Positions 20,690 to 32,100 of a stretch of 64,000 bases of DNA are shown here, one piece after another (position 1 is the first letter of the stretch; every line of letters starts with the position of its first letter). A program made the position numbers and the translations under genes. Source of the stretch: Mytilus galloprovincialis (Eukaryota; Mollusca; Bivalvia; Mytilida; Mytilidae); the NCBI RefSeq assembly GCF_965363235.1, contig NC_134842.1:7901112-7965111 (forward strand). The letters are read 5' to 3'. Below the pieces are notes generated by a model. The model was not told the origin of the DNA. It saw only the letters and a list, made by a program, of their open reading frames with translations, and ran no database searches.

Positions 20690-20955
20690 GGAATCTGATT
20701 TTCAGTGGTTGTCGTTTGTTCATGTGGTTCATAAGTGTTTCTCGTTTCTCGTTTTTTGTTTATATTAGACCGTTGGTGTTCCCGTTTGAATAGGTTTACA
20801 GTAGTAATTCTTGTGGTCCTTTATAGCTTGCTGTTTGGTGTGAGTCTAGGCTCCGTGTAGAAGACCGTACCTTGACCTGTAATGGTTTACTTTTATAAAT
20901 TGTGACCTGTATGGAGAGTTGTCTCATTGGCACTCATACCACTCTTCCTAGATCT
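20690..20955 (+). repeat. Dispersed repeat family D
   Basis: Contains GACCGTACCTTGACCTGTAA, TGGTTTACTTTTATAAATTG and GAGTTGTCTCATTGGCACTC. Other copies are at 51440-51585 and 61850-62100 on plus, and 6090-6190 and 39640-39760 on minus. Confidence 0.8.
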
Positions 20956-21329
20956 ATCAGCCTTGTATATCTTTTCTTATTGTTAAACATTATTTTTTAT
21001 ATAACTTAACACCATATGCAACGTATAACTGGTAAAGAGATTTATAAAAACTATCAGACTTCTAAACGTCTAATATAAAATTCAAAATGATGAACGCATT
21101 TTTTTCTTTTCTGAAAATATAATGCGTCATACCATTTCCAACTGAATCTTAATCTTTTGTTTTGTTGCAACAGTGTTTCCGGTTATGGTTATGGTTGATC
21201 AAATAAAAATATGCTTGTCCACTTTTAAGAAATTGTAATGTAATACGTATTGCTGGATGCGATTGTTTTTCTTGTTGTTATGTTTGTTTTTTTTTTCATC
21301 ATAAATTATGCCGTATGCTTTTCATTTGA
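20956..21329. other. No gene seen
   Basis: AT-rich sequence with no recognisable feature between repeat family D and the family A retroelement end. Confidence 0.45.
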
Positions 21330-22470
21330 AAGTAAAATCACAAAAATACTGAACTCAGAGGAAAATCAAATCGGAAAGTCACTTATCACATGTCAAAATC
21401 AAATGACAAAACACTTCAAAAACGAATGGACAACAACTGCCATATTCCTGACTTGGTACAGACATTTTCAAAGGTAGAAAATGATATATTATACCTGGTT
21501 GCATAGCGCTAAACCTCTCACTTTGTACGACAGTCTCATAATACGTGAACTAATTAGACATAATAATAGAAAAGTCAAAATATGGGTTCATCATCGTGTT
21601 ACAATTTTAAAAGAAACCATTTCGTGTGTCTGACGTCAGAAAATTTATACCTCAAATATTTTTGTCCTTCGATGTTTATACAAACAACTCTAAACTTTCA
21701 CATGGGCAATGTTAGCATACAGGGAGCGGAAGTTTCTAGCTACATTGAAGACCCATTGTCGGCCTTCGGCTGTTGTCTGATCTATGGTCGCTTTGACACA
21801 TTCCCTATTTCCTTTCTCATTTTTTTTATTTAAACAATCAAAAGAATGTAAGAATTAATTTCAGAAAGAGACCGAGATTTAAAATAGTCCAAAAGCTATA
21901 GAATTCATAAGATTCCACAAATGGTCCATTCAACTACGTAATTAAATAATTTTGACGTTTGTGGTTCCACGTATTTTCTAATGTATAATAGAAATATAAC
22001 ATAATGAAATATAATAGAACAATAACATATTGACAGGATCCGAGTCACATTATAATTATATGAACCAACGAAACACAAAACGTCGCATACACAAAACACA
22101 CCAGCAAAAGTGAAAGATAATACAAACACATTGACGGGATGTATAAGTACCGAGCCATGTTAAATGGATATCACAGAAAACAATCCAACAGTAAAAGTAA
22201 AAATGATAATAGAACAAAGACAGATGAAAAACAATATAACATGTTGTTAAGATGATAAACAACGTCAGTAAGCAGAATCTAAACATTAAGACCGTCCTGT
22301 ATTATTTGTTGACACGGAATATTTATCAACAAGGTTTTGGTACCTTTCGATGAACATTTTTTAGAAAAAGGACTAGACATACCCCTGCTTCATCAACTTT
22401 CTGGATAGACACTGATGACGTTTTACAAAGTCTGAGTAGGAGCTGCAATTATTACAAATTTACTTTCTAA
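21330..22470 (-). mobile_element. 3' end of retroelement family A, copy 1
   Basis: On the minus strand, a short coding remnant (about 22460-22290) contains SSYSDFVKRHQCLSRKLM and NLVDKYSVS, with stops between them. It is followed by about 950 bases of 3' flank ending in GACTGTCGTACAAAGTGAGA and the TTCAGTATTTTTGTGATTTT segment (complement at 21330-21350). The same order is seen at 40690-42060. The coding motif is like the C-terminal part of reverse-transcriptase-bearing mussel elements (compare 50686-51186). A piece of another repeat interrupts it near 21690-21840. Confidence 0.7.
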
Positions 22471-22836
22471 TTTTTCCGTTTGAAGGTTTTTTTAAGGTAA
22501 TTCTAGAAATTCGGACTTCAGAACATATAATGAGTAGTTATTATCATTCATCTATTCCTTTCATATCTGACTTTAAAATGTGGATTATTTTGATCGTTTA
22601 TAAAAGAGGGACGAGAGTTACCAGAGGGACATTCAACATAAAAGTCAATCATAAGGCGAATGGTCATCCCCTATTTTCTTGCATCTACGTCGTATGGTCT
22701 TTGGTTGGTTGATGTCGGATAAGCCAGCATTCCACAATTTTCTTTGTTTGTATGATATGATTTTCTTGCGCAAAACTTGCTTAATTGGAAACAAGTTCAA
22801 ATTGTCCATATCTAATAACATAATGCGTTTACGAAG
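22471..22836. other. No gene seen
   Basis: Unassigned sequence between retroelement A and segmental duplication 2. Overlapping short frames are present on both strands without domain support. Confidence 0.45.
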
Positions 22837-24070
22837 TATAGAAAAACACCAGCCCAGAAAATAATTATAGCAAAAATGTTCCAACTCTTGTTTGAGTAGT
22901 ATCATATTCACGGAATTCCTTAATTTAAATATACGGACAAAAACAGCCATTGAATACATGGGACAACACCATCATGCTTTATCATGTAACGTTATACTGA
23001 ATACGTGTTCATAAACTTATCTAGATTCTTATTATATCGATCAACAGTAATTGAAAAGATATACATATTTAGTTCAATTGTATTTTAGTTTTCAAATCCT
23101 TTTACGAATATGCTGACTACCATCAAAGCATACATTATGGATTACTTGTCTTGTGTCTTTTATCTACAACAGAAAACATTTATCATCATGATGATCAACT
23201 ATTTTCCATATTTTTCCATAGAGGCATATATCAAAACAATTAAAACATTCCGTGTACTCCAAGTTTTCACTTCGTAACCCGGATTTGTTTTCTCTCAATC
23301 GAACATCGATATACTACTTTCCCCTTATTTTTGTATCCAATATGTACTAATAATAGAGTGTTATTAATCATTTAAATACTGAGGGTGAAGGCGAAAGGCC
23401 TCGACAGTTGTTGTCTTTATCTTAATAAATGCTTTTATCATTTAGAGAATCTGTTGACAAATGTATATTGTTTTTTTTTATTTATAATATAGTCATAACT
23501 TCTCGATTTTGAGACAAATTTAAGATGGAACGATTTTTTTAGATAAAAATATTGTTAAAACATCTGTATAAGTTCCTTCTAGATTTCTTTTAATTAATTA
23601 TGTGAGTTGTAGGGTCGCCATCTGTATATGTTATTTTCTAGATGTTTTTTGTTTTTCTTGTTTTTGGGTCGATGTATAAACTGACGTAAAGGTATCTGTG
23701 TATTATGCCTATATGTGTCTTTTTTTATGTTATTTGGTAATTATATCACTGATGTATAACCCGTTTCGTTTTCTTTTAGGTCAAATATATAAAAGTAAGT
23801 TTTTAACATACCCAGATGATGGACAAGTACATTTACATTTGGTTTTAGTCAATGCCCATGATCGTCTCTTAACACATTTTCCACTTATACATCTTTTTAG
23901 GCCATGTAGGTGGCGACAACAGAAGTTACAAGCTTTGTGTGACGGACATCCTCCCCAATTACAATCTATGATTACTCCATCAGCTTGATTAATCGTCATG
24001 CCTGAAAGAATCAGAGAAAAGCTTAGGGACTTTGAGTAATTTAAAGGCAAAAACAAATACATCCAAGAAT
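22837..24070 (+). repeat. Segmental duplication 2, gene-bearing copy
   Basis: Partner of 7231-8476. It contains the 3' half of the defensin-like gene, including its mature exon. In this copy the sequence continues into the intron and signal exon, so it is the intact version. Confidence 0.88.
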
Positions 24071-24335
24071 TTGCCAATTTAATATATGTCCTTATTTGTC
24101 ATATAGATCCTACCGCATTAATGTACTTTTACATTTTCGGCTTTCAAGTATCTGGGTTTGAGCAAACTGAATGGAGTTTTATTCAGAAACAAAATTTCTA
24201 TTTGTTGATGTGCATGCATTTTTTTAAACTTCCAAGTGACATTACAAAAAAAATCGATTTAAATTAACAAGAGTTATATAAAGTCTTACCTGAAAGGCAA
24301 ACGAGTAGTATGATAATAGCTACAATTGTTTTCAT
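23812..24335 (-). CDS. Secreted defensin-like peptide with 10 cysteines (two coding exons identified, last exon not certain)
   Basis: The coding exons on the minus strand are 24335-24290 and 24001-23812. Exon 1 encodes MKTIVAIIILLVCLS, a signal-peptide core, and ends at a GTAAG donor. The next exon opens after TTTCAG, and the split Gly codon joins in phase, continuing MTINQADG. The joined product has cysteines at residues 29, 34, 40, 43, 44, 53, 58, 71, 73 and 75. C40-x3-C44, a GKC at 56-58 and the C-x-C pair 71/73 form the CS-alpha-beta motif with a gamma-core-like GxC. Dropping C29 and C43 leaves eight cysteines spaced 5-3-8-4-12-1-1, close to mussel MGD-type defensins as I remember them. 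The mature part is strongly basic, so a secreted antimicrobial role is likely but inferred. A GTATG donor after 23812 (phase 2) implies a further short exon. A candidate acceptor before 23450 would add four or five residues and a stop, but it is weak. Confidence 0.8.
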
Positions 24336-24344
24336 GGTGTCTAT
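24290..24344 (-). other. Signal-peptide exon boundaries
   Basis: The exon starts after CTAATTTCAG (acceptor), followed by ATAGACACC and the ATG. The nine bases before ATG are transcribed leader, so at least one 5' exon lies further up. The A at -3 (CACCATG) fits a good eukaryotic start context. Confidence 0.75.
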
Positions 24345-24589
24345 CTGAAATTAGAATTTACTTTACATTAACAAAGAACTACACAAAGTGCATGATATAT
24401 TTGTGTACAAAACAGTAACTAATGTTACAATCGACAAAGATAATTAGTATGCGTAACAACATATAATAATGAATACTAGTATTCAAGCCGTCTACACCAC
24501 CAAATAAAACTAAAAAAAAATCATCCCCTAACTAGTGATTGACCGTCATTATTTCTCAAAGCGAAAATCTCTATTATTATAAAGTGCAC

Positions 24590-24735
24590 AAATAACCAAA
24601 AAGTAAAATCACGAATATACTGAACTCCAATGAAAATTCAAAACGGAAAGTCTTTATCAAATAGCAAAATCAAATGATGAAACATATCAAACGAATGGAC
24701 AACAACTGTCATAATACAGGCATTTTCAAATTTTC
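24590..24735 (-). repeat. Fragment of retroelement family A tail
   Basis: AGTAAAATCACGAATATACT, AAACGGAAAGTC and AACGAATGGACAACAACTG are the complement of the family A 3' end, within the upstream intron of the defensin-like gene. Similar fragments lie at 56610-56830, 57040-57110 and 59150-59370. Confidence 0.7.
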
Positions 24736-25144
24736 AAACATCTCCTTAAAGGTAAAAGGAGACATAGTAATGTTATGCAAATACCATGGAAGAGAGAGTA
24801 CACAATATATTGAATTAAATTGAGCAATAAAGTTATGCCTTATACATCATTGGGTATGCTCGCAAAAAAAATGATAAAATATAAAACAAAACTAATAATA
24901 AATACTAATACTAAATAATTCAGTCAAATACAATGTAAAACCTAAGTAAAATTTATGTAATAAGTCTGTGTCAAAGAAAAATCTGTTGCGTATATTTTTT
25001 TTTACTTTTACTTCATTTGAAGTAAACATATTAACGAATTGAAAAATAAAATTGCTGTTTGAATCAATGACAAAATACTTTTACAAAAATACTTAATCAA
25101 TCTAGAAAAAGAATAGAAAAAATAGAAAACTAGTGTGTGCTTAC
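24736..25144. other. Intronic sequence, nothing recognised
   Basis: AT-rich DNA between the family A fragment and the candidate 5' exon. Confidence 0.45.
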
Positions 25145-25225
25145 CAAGATTGTCTTTTATGTTGATTGAGAACCACTGGAAAGTATGCACCGCTATGGCG
25201 ACAAACAAGTATATATATAGGTAGT
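25145..25225 (-). promoter_or_regulatory. Candidate promoter and 5' UTR exon of the defensin-like gene
   Basis: On the minus strand, CTATATATATAC (25209-25220) resembles a TATA box. About 30 bases downstream a leader could begin near 25185. It would run through AACATAAAAGACAATCTTG to a GTAAGC donor at 25144, matching the acceptor at 24345. This gives a 40-base untranslated exon and an intron of about 800 bases. Supported only by signals and spacing. Confidence 0.45.
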
Positions 25226-25734
25226 CTCTGTAACAGATTGGCATTGCTGCGTAAACAATTTTCTCTTTCGTATATTTTTTTATACTTCATTTGAAAATTA
25301 AAAATGTCATATTAATGATTTCTTGTCTCAAACACCATGTGTTGTACTTTTATATATTTAACTTCTTGTTTTTACAAAAAGCTAATTAACCAGTAAATGT
25401 TAATTATTCATCGGCTGTCCGAATATACATTTAAACATGTGCTGCACTTTTATGTATTTACTTCGTTTTAACAAAATGATAATTAATCAAAAATATGTTG
25501 ATAACGGCTATTAGAACATGAAATAAATGTTTGGATTTGTAACGAAAAAGTAAAATAAATAGCCCATTGTTCTTTATCTTTCATTACTACATAGTATTGC
25601 TTGATCGTGTTTGCATTGTCAATCAAATGTCTATATTCCCCACTTTTCAAAATGCCGCCTTAGCTTTAACGGCCGGCGTCTGTACGTTAGATTGAAGTAT
25701 GTGTTCCTCTTCCTTTGATACAGCATATACATAG
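25226..25734. other. No gene seen
   Basis: Upstream flank of the defensin-like gene. Two related stretches near 25300-25400 and 25430-25490 (TGCTGCACTTTTATGTATTT-like) hint at an old local duplication. Confidence 0.4.
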
Positions 25735-26161
25735 TACACAGCTATTTTTGCATAGGTACTATTTCTGTACTAAAAATTTGTAGTACTGGAAATCTACTTT
25801 TAATATTCAGTACTATTTTGTTACTCTAAAATTATTGTAATATTTAGGTACCTGTATTTCAGTACTTTATTTGCACTTGAAATTAAGGAACTACAGACTT
25901 GATTTTTAGTTACTACCGTTACATTTTCAGCATTTTGAAAGTTTTTCTATTTCAAATTGCTTAAAATTATGATTTTCAAACATGTAATATTGTATTATTT
26001 CTGTACCAAAATATTTAGTACAAATTAAGTACTGTAAAATATAAGTACCTAAATATTACAATAGTTTTATAGTAAAGAAATAGTACTAAATATTAAAGTA
26101 AAATTTCAGTACTGCTTTTTTTTTAGTACAGAAATAGTACCTATGCAAAAGTAGCTGTGTA
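25735..26161. mobile_element. Palindromic MITE with long terminal inverted repeats
   Basis: The left end TACACAGCTATTTTTGCATA, GGTACTATTTCTGTACTAAA returns as complement at the right end ..TATGCAAAAGTAGCTGTGTA. Pairing extends roughly 150 bases inward through GTAATATTTAGGTAC. TA occurs at both outer edges, fitting TA target-site duplication as made by mariner-type transposases. There is no coding sequence, and it is rich in GTAC and AGTACT words. Confidence 0.88.
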
Positions 26162-27239
26162 AACCTAATTCGCGACGGTAAAACTTCCAAGCTTCATATA
26201 CAATACAGTCATCTCTTAAATTTTATTCAATATGTGGAATTTATTTACCCTTCGTATGCAAGTTTTATTATTTTTAACCATAATAGATTATCGGTAATAG
26301 AAGTATTTTACATAAAACTTTATCTTAATTTGTTTTCATTTAATTTTTCGAAATAAGTATAGTGTGTATGAAACCAATATTGGTCTGTTAATGTTTGCGG
26401 TATTCATTGAAGGAAACATAAATTTGCCGATGTATAAACCTCAAATTTCTATAAGGAGTATACAATTAATTTAATGAAATATGAAAAACACTTGTCTTTA
26501 ATGACCATTACGCTCATGTAATGTGTTAAGTAAAGAGAAACCCATCCACTATTAATTCTAATCATGAGCAAACAAATGGTGGGTTTGATAAAGAGAACTC
26601 AAAGGTGCACATGACTTCGCCGACAGTATCTAAGTGGGATTTGAGTTATATGTTTTTTAGTGTTTCTATGTAGTATTTTCTGTGACGGTATTTTCTTTTG
26701 TCCATTTCTGTTATAAATAGTGTTGCTCCTTTATTTTTTAATCCCAGTAGTACCTACAATTAGTAGTTTCTTTTTTTTAAATGAAATTTAGATGATTCTT
26801 GTACACGCAAAATGTGCGAATTAATTAATTGCACAACTCATGTTCTTAATATGTAGCCTTTACTAAAATGTACTATTAGAAAAAAAATCATAAATGCAAA
26901 TACAAAATACATTTATTAATACTATTTTATAATTTAAAAAGTAATTTGACCGTGTTTTGAAAGAGTTAAAGTGCATATTGTAAGAAGACAAGAATGCATA
27001 CGTTTATGAAAAAGGGAGCGGATACCGAAGGCTAATAAACAAATATCTGTCAACAAAAATCATTCAATATCATGACGAAAATTTAAAGAAAGAAAAATAA
27101 CTAACGACAGTTTACATAACAGTAAACAGAAAAAAAAAAGATCGAGCACATAACCAGGGTAAAAATATGTTTTTTTCTCATAGGGGCCATCAGTTATGAG
27201 GACGATCTTGCTTAACAGAGATAGAATAAATGAGATGAA
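26162..27239. repeat. AT-rich DNA with a diverged single unit of the 29-37 kb array
   Basis: The stretch about 26600-27010 (CATGACTTC.CC.ACAGTAT, AAATCATAAATGCAA, ACATTTATTAATACT, AGTAATTTG) resembles one array unit but is much more diverged and separate from the array. No gene was seen in the rest. Confidence 0.45.
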
Positions 27240-27330
27240 CACTGCAAATAAAGGCAACAGTAGTATACCGCTGTTCGAAAGTCATAAATCGAATGAGACT
27301 AGTTACAAACTAAAACTGAAAGAAACACAT
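27240..27330 (-). repeat. Dispersed repeat family F fragment
   Basis: AAAGGCAACAGTAGTATACC, GCTGTTCGAAAGTCATAAAT and TAGTTACAAACTAAAACTGA are the complement of the family F 3' part. Confidence 0.7.
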
Positions 27331-27564
27331 CATTTATGAGAGAAAAACAACGAAACATTAATAGAAACTCTAAAACGAATAAAACAACAAACGAAAATGC
27401 ACCACACACATATTTTTTAACGAGTTGGTTAACTAAAACTATGTCTCTGAGTATCAGCTCACTATTAATACTTTTGATGGTTTATGTATTTACATGTCAG
27501 AACTGTCGGCTGTTTATGTTTATCGATTGTGTTCTATTTTCAATATTATGACATTTTGACTGAG

Positions 27565-27960
27565 TAAGAGCATTTTTATAGATCGTTCTTATGTTGTACT
27601 ATTATACCACTGTCCCAGGTTAGGGGAGGGTTGGGATCCCGCTAACATGTTTAACCCCGCCACATTATTTATGTATGTGCCTGTCCCAAGTCAGGAACCT
27701 TTAATTCAGTGGTTGTCGTTTGTTTATGTTACATATTCGTTTTTCGTTCATTTTTTTTTATATAAATAAGGCTGTTAGTTTTCTCGTTTGAATTGCTTTA
27801 CATTGTCTTATCGGGGCCTATCATAGTTGACTATGCGGTATGGGCTTTGTTCATTGTTGAATGCCGTACGGTGACCTATAGTTGTTAATTTCTGTGTCAT
27901 TTTGGTCTTTTGTGGATAGTTGTCTCATTGGTAATAATACCACATCTTTTTTTTTATATG
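27565..27960 (+). repeat. Dispersed repeat family E, longest copy
   Basis: Both halves are contiguous here: CACTGTCCCAGGTTAGGGGA, ATGTTTAACCCCGCCACATT, CCTGTCCCAAGTCAGGAACC, GGTATGGGCTTTGTTCATTG, TACGGTGACCTATAGTTGTT, and a poly-T/A end. This is the best reference copy in the window. Confidence 0.85.
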
Positions 27961-28039
27961 AAGAGTAGTTTGTGTATATTTCTAAAGACGCTCACCCTGT
28001 CGATGCAACTAGTTTTACTACTATTTTGATTAATGAGCC

Positions 28040-28392
28040 TTAGTTAGTCTTTGTTTGTTCCCTTCGTTTATCGTCCCCGAGGGTATCACCACCCAAGTAG
28101 TAACCTCTTCGGTGTTGACATAAATATCAATAATATGGTCATTTTTATATATTTCCCGTTTACAAAACTTTGAATATTTCGAAAAACTAAAGATTCTCTT
28201 ATCCCAGGCATAGATTACCTTAGCCGTATTTGAGACAACTTTTTGGAATTTTGGATCCTAAATGCTTTTCAAATTTGTACTTGTTTGACTTGATGAATAT
28301 TTTGATATGAGCGTCACTGATGAGTCTTATGTAGACAAAACGCGCGTCTGGTGTACTAAATTATAATCCTGGTACCTTTGATAATTAATTAT
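28040..28392 (+). repeat. Dispersed repeat family C, long copy
   Basis: Begins near the CCCGAGGGTATCACCACCCA stretch, passes TCGAAAAACTAAAGATTCTC and TTTTTGGAATTTTGGATCCT, and ends with GATGAGTCTTATGTAGAC and TATAATCCTGGTACCTTTGA. Together with 53905-54310 it shows the fuller structure of this repeat. Confidence 0.85.
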
Positions 28393-29160
28393 ACCTTTGT
28401 TATTTTGTATCAATTGAATTGGCATTTAACACTGATTAACTGCCCTCGCCTTTACTTATTTGTGCTTTCTCATTAAATAAAGTAAACATGTAAAGTAATT
28501 ACTAAAGGTTTTATGTTCTCTTATACAACACCATCGTAATGTCTCTAATGTTATACTTTAAAAACTTACAGACAGGTAAACATAATAAGTGCTAAGCATT
28601 ATATGAAATAATTTATTCGAAGAATGATTACCCAAAATAAATCACGCGTAACATTAAAAGTCAACATAAGGAGGACTCAAAGTTTCATTTCCGATCTTTT
28701 CTTGTATCTTTTTAATTCTAAATTTGATATGAACTTTTTGATATTTGGTAACTATTGTTGCCAATATATAGCTCTCAGACTGACTTTCCCTTAAACATGT
28801 AACTGTATAACTTAAAGGGGCAATAGCTGTCAAAATTGTGTGCATCGATTTGACACAAATTTTCATATTTGATTTATGACATACTAAAACACATATCCGA
28901 CTTATAATAAGCCTTAAATAAACAGCTGTCATTGTATATGCTAGATAATATATATAAGAATTGCTTTTGTATTTTGGAGATCAATTCAGCCAATCAAATG
29001 ATTTACCGTTGTTTCACTTTCAATGTTGACATTCATTTCTTTTAATAACCATACTAACATCAATCACTTGTGCTCCATCTCTGGCTTAGGGGTTAAATTT
29101 AAATTCACACAAACACAGATTCAATCAGATCGAATAACTCATCCTCGATGTTTCTGTGAT
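28393..29160. other. No gene seen
   Basis: AT-rich flank of the array; a 92-codon minus-strand frame (28654-28932) has no recognisable domain. Confidence 0.45.
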
Positions 29161-32100
29161 TATGGACTTTCCGAATTGACTTTCCTCTAAGTTCAGTGTT
29201 TTTGTGATTTTACTTTTTTCTCCGCTTATTTTGACAGAATTGAACCATACCGGACGCTATAATTGATCTTTCTCTATATTACTTTCATAAATGATTATTT
29301 TCATAAGTTTCTGGTTTTATGGCTTTCAGTTGTTGTGAGTAGAAATTTGTTTGCAATTTTTTTCCTTTTTTTATTGATGGAAGCGTTGTCTTTACATTTT
29401 CATCTATCCATTTGGTACGTTCTTAATTACTTTTTGAGGAAGAGATTAGGTTATACTTGTACTCGAAGAAATCTCTAGGCTTCGTAAAACAATCACTGTC
29501 GAAACTCACATATTGTGCAGTTCAACATTAATGTCCTAGTTAGTAATCATTGATTTAAATGTACTGCTAAAAATATAGAAATCATAAATGTAACAAAAGA
29601 AATAAAAAATACTTGTTGTATTTATTAACCGAGAAATTATGATTTAACAAGTAATTTGAAAATTTAAAGTATAGATTTTAAGTAGATCCCGTCATTATTA
29701 TTGTAAATATTTTGTTTCTTGTCTTTCATTTTTGCCAGCTTGCTTTGTATTTATTCCTTTTTTGCTTCATGATTATATTTTTGTTTGTTTTTATAGGAAT
29801 TAAGATTATAACACATTGTTGAGTGCTGTACCCCTATTTTTTTACATTTTTAACTGGTATTACTGTTTGTGTTGTTCACACTTCGTTGTCAATATAATTG
29901 AATTTGATGGGACTGTCATACAAGTGAAAAAGTTCGCTAGCTATAAAACAATGGTTTCATCCAACATTTTCGACTTACAAAAATACCCGTACCAACCCAG
30001 GAATAGCAGTTGTTATCTATAAATTGATGAGTTGGAGCTTTTAAGTTCGTCACTTAATTAGGGACTTTCCGTTTAGAATTTTCCTCGGAGTTCAGTATTT
30101 TTGTGATTTTACTTCTTCTCATGTAAAGATTTGAAAGAATTTTTAAAATATGGTTATGTGGTATATTTTTTTTTAGGTTAAACAAAATAGTCTACCCGCT
30201 ATTGCTTCTAAATGTGTACAACAATGCATTCAACAAGTGACCATGACTTTTCCAACAGTATTTTCATAAGTTTCTGGTTTTAATGGCTTTCAGTTGTTGT
30301 GCGTAGAAATTTGTTTGCTGTTTATTTCCTTTTTTTTTTATTGACGGAAGCGTTGTCTTTACATTTTCATCTATCCATTTGGTACGTTTTAATTACTTTT
30401 TGAGGAAGAGAGTGGGTTATACTTGTACTCGAAGAAATCTCTAGGCTTCGTAAAACAATCACTGTCGAAACTCACATGTTGTGCAGTACAACATTAATGT
30501 CCTAGTTAGTGATCATTGATTTGAATGTACTGCTATAAATATAGAAATCATAAATGCAACAAAAGAAATAAAAAAAATACTTGTATTTATTAACCGAGAA
30601 ATTATGATTTAACAAGTAATTTGAAAATTTCAAGTATAAATTTGAAGTAGATCCCGTCATTATTATTGTAAATATTTTGTTTTTTGTCTTTCATTTTTGC
30701 CAGCTTGTTTTGTATTTATTCCTTTTTTGCTTCATGATTATATTTTTGTTTGTTTTTCTAGGAATTATGATTATAACACATTGTTGAGTGCTGTACCCCT
30801 TATTTTTTACATTTTTACCTGTTTGTTTTGTTCACACTTCGTTGTCAATATAATTGATTTTGATGGGCTGTCATACAAGTGGAAGTTTTCGCTAGCTATA
30901 AAACCAGGGTTTCATCCAACATTTTCGACATACGAAAATTGTCCATACCAACCCAGGAATGGCAGTTGTTATCTATAAGTTGATGAGTTGGAGCTTTTAA
31001 TTTCGTCACTTAATTAGGGACTTTCCGTTTAGAATTTTCCTCAGAGTTCAGTATTTTTGTGATTTTACTTCTTCTCAGGTAAAGATTTGAAAGAATTTTT
31101 AAAATATGGTTATGTGGTATATTTTTTTAAAGTTAAACAACATAGTCTACCCGCTATTGTTTCTAAATGTGTACAACAATGCATTCAATAAGTGGCCATG
31201 ACTTTTCTAACAGTATTTTCATAAGTTTCTGGTTTTATGGCTTTCAGTTGTTGTGCGTAGAAATTTGTTTGCTGTTTATTTCCTTTTTTTATTGACGGAA
31301 GCGTTGTCTTTACATTTTCATCTATCCATTTGGTGCGTTCTTAATTACTTTTTTAGGAAGAGATTGGGTTATACTTGTACTCGAAGAAATCTCTAGGTTC
31401 GTAAAACAATCACTGTTGAAACCCACATATTGTGCAGTACAACATTAATGTCCTAGTTAGTGATCATTGATTTGAATGTACTGCTATAAATATAGAAATC
31501 ATAAATGCAACAAAAGAAATAAAAAAATACTTGTATTTATTAACCGAGAAATTATAATTTAACAAGTAATTTGAAAATTTAAAGTATAGATTTTAAGTAG
31601 ATCCCGTCATTATTATTGTAAATATTTGTTTCTTGTCTTTCATTTTTGCCAGCTTGCTTTGTAGTTATTCCGTTTTTGCTTCATAATTATATTTTTGTTT
31701 GTTTTTATAGGAATTATGATTATAACACATTGCTGAGTGCTGTGCTGTACCCCCTTTTTTTTACATTTTTACCTGTTTGTTTTGTTCACACTTCGTTGTC
31801 AATATAATTGATTTTGATGGGACTGTCATACAAGTGAGAGTTTTAGCTAGTTATAAAACCAGGGTTTCATCCAACATTTTCGACATACGAAAATTGTCCA
31901 TACCAACCCAGGAATGGCAGTTGTTATCTATAAGTTGATGAGTTGGAGCTTTTAATTTCGTCACTTAATTAGGGACTTTCCGTTTAGAATTTTCCTCGGA
32001 GTTCAGTATTTTTGTGATCTAACTTCTTCTCATGTAACGATTTGAAAGAATTTTTAAAATATGGTTATGTGATATATTTTTTTTAGGTTAAACAAAATAG

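Noticed and set aside
22056..22286. Cys/Phe-rich minus frame
   Set aside because: It is in the 3' flank of retroelement family A, with no start context or conservation.
23698..24077. Plus-strand frame of 96 codons opposite the defensin-like exon
   Set aside because: It is the antisense of the cysteine-rich exon; splice signals, phase and cysteine pattern support the minus strand.
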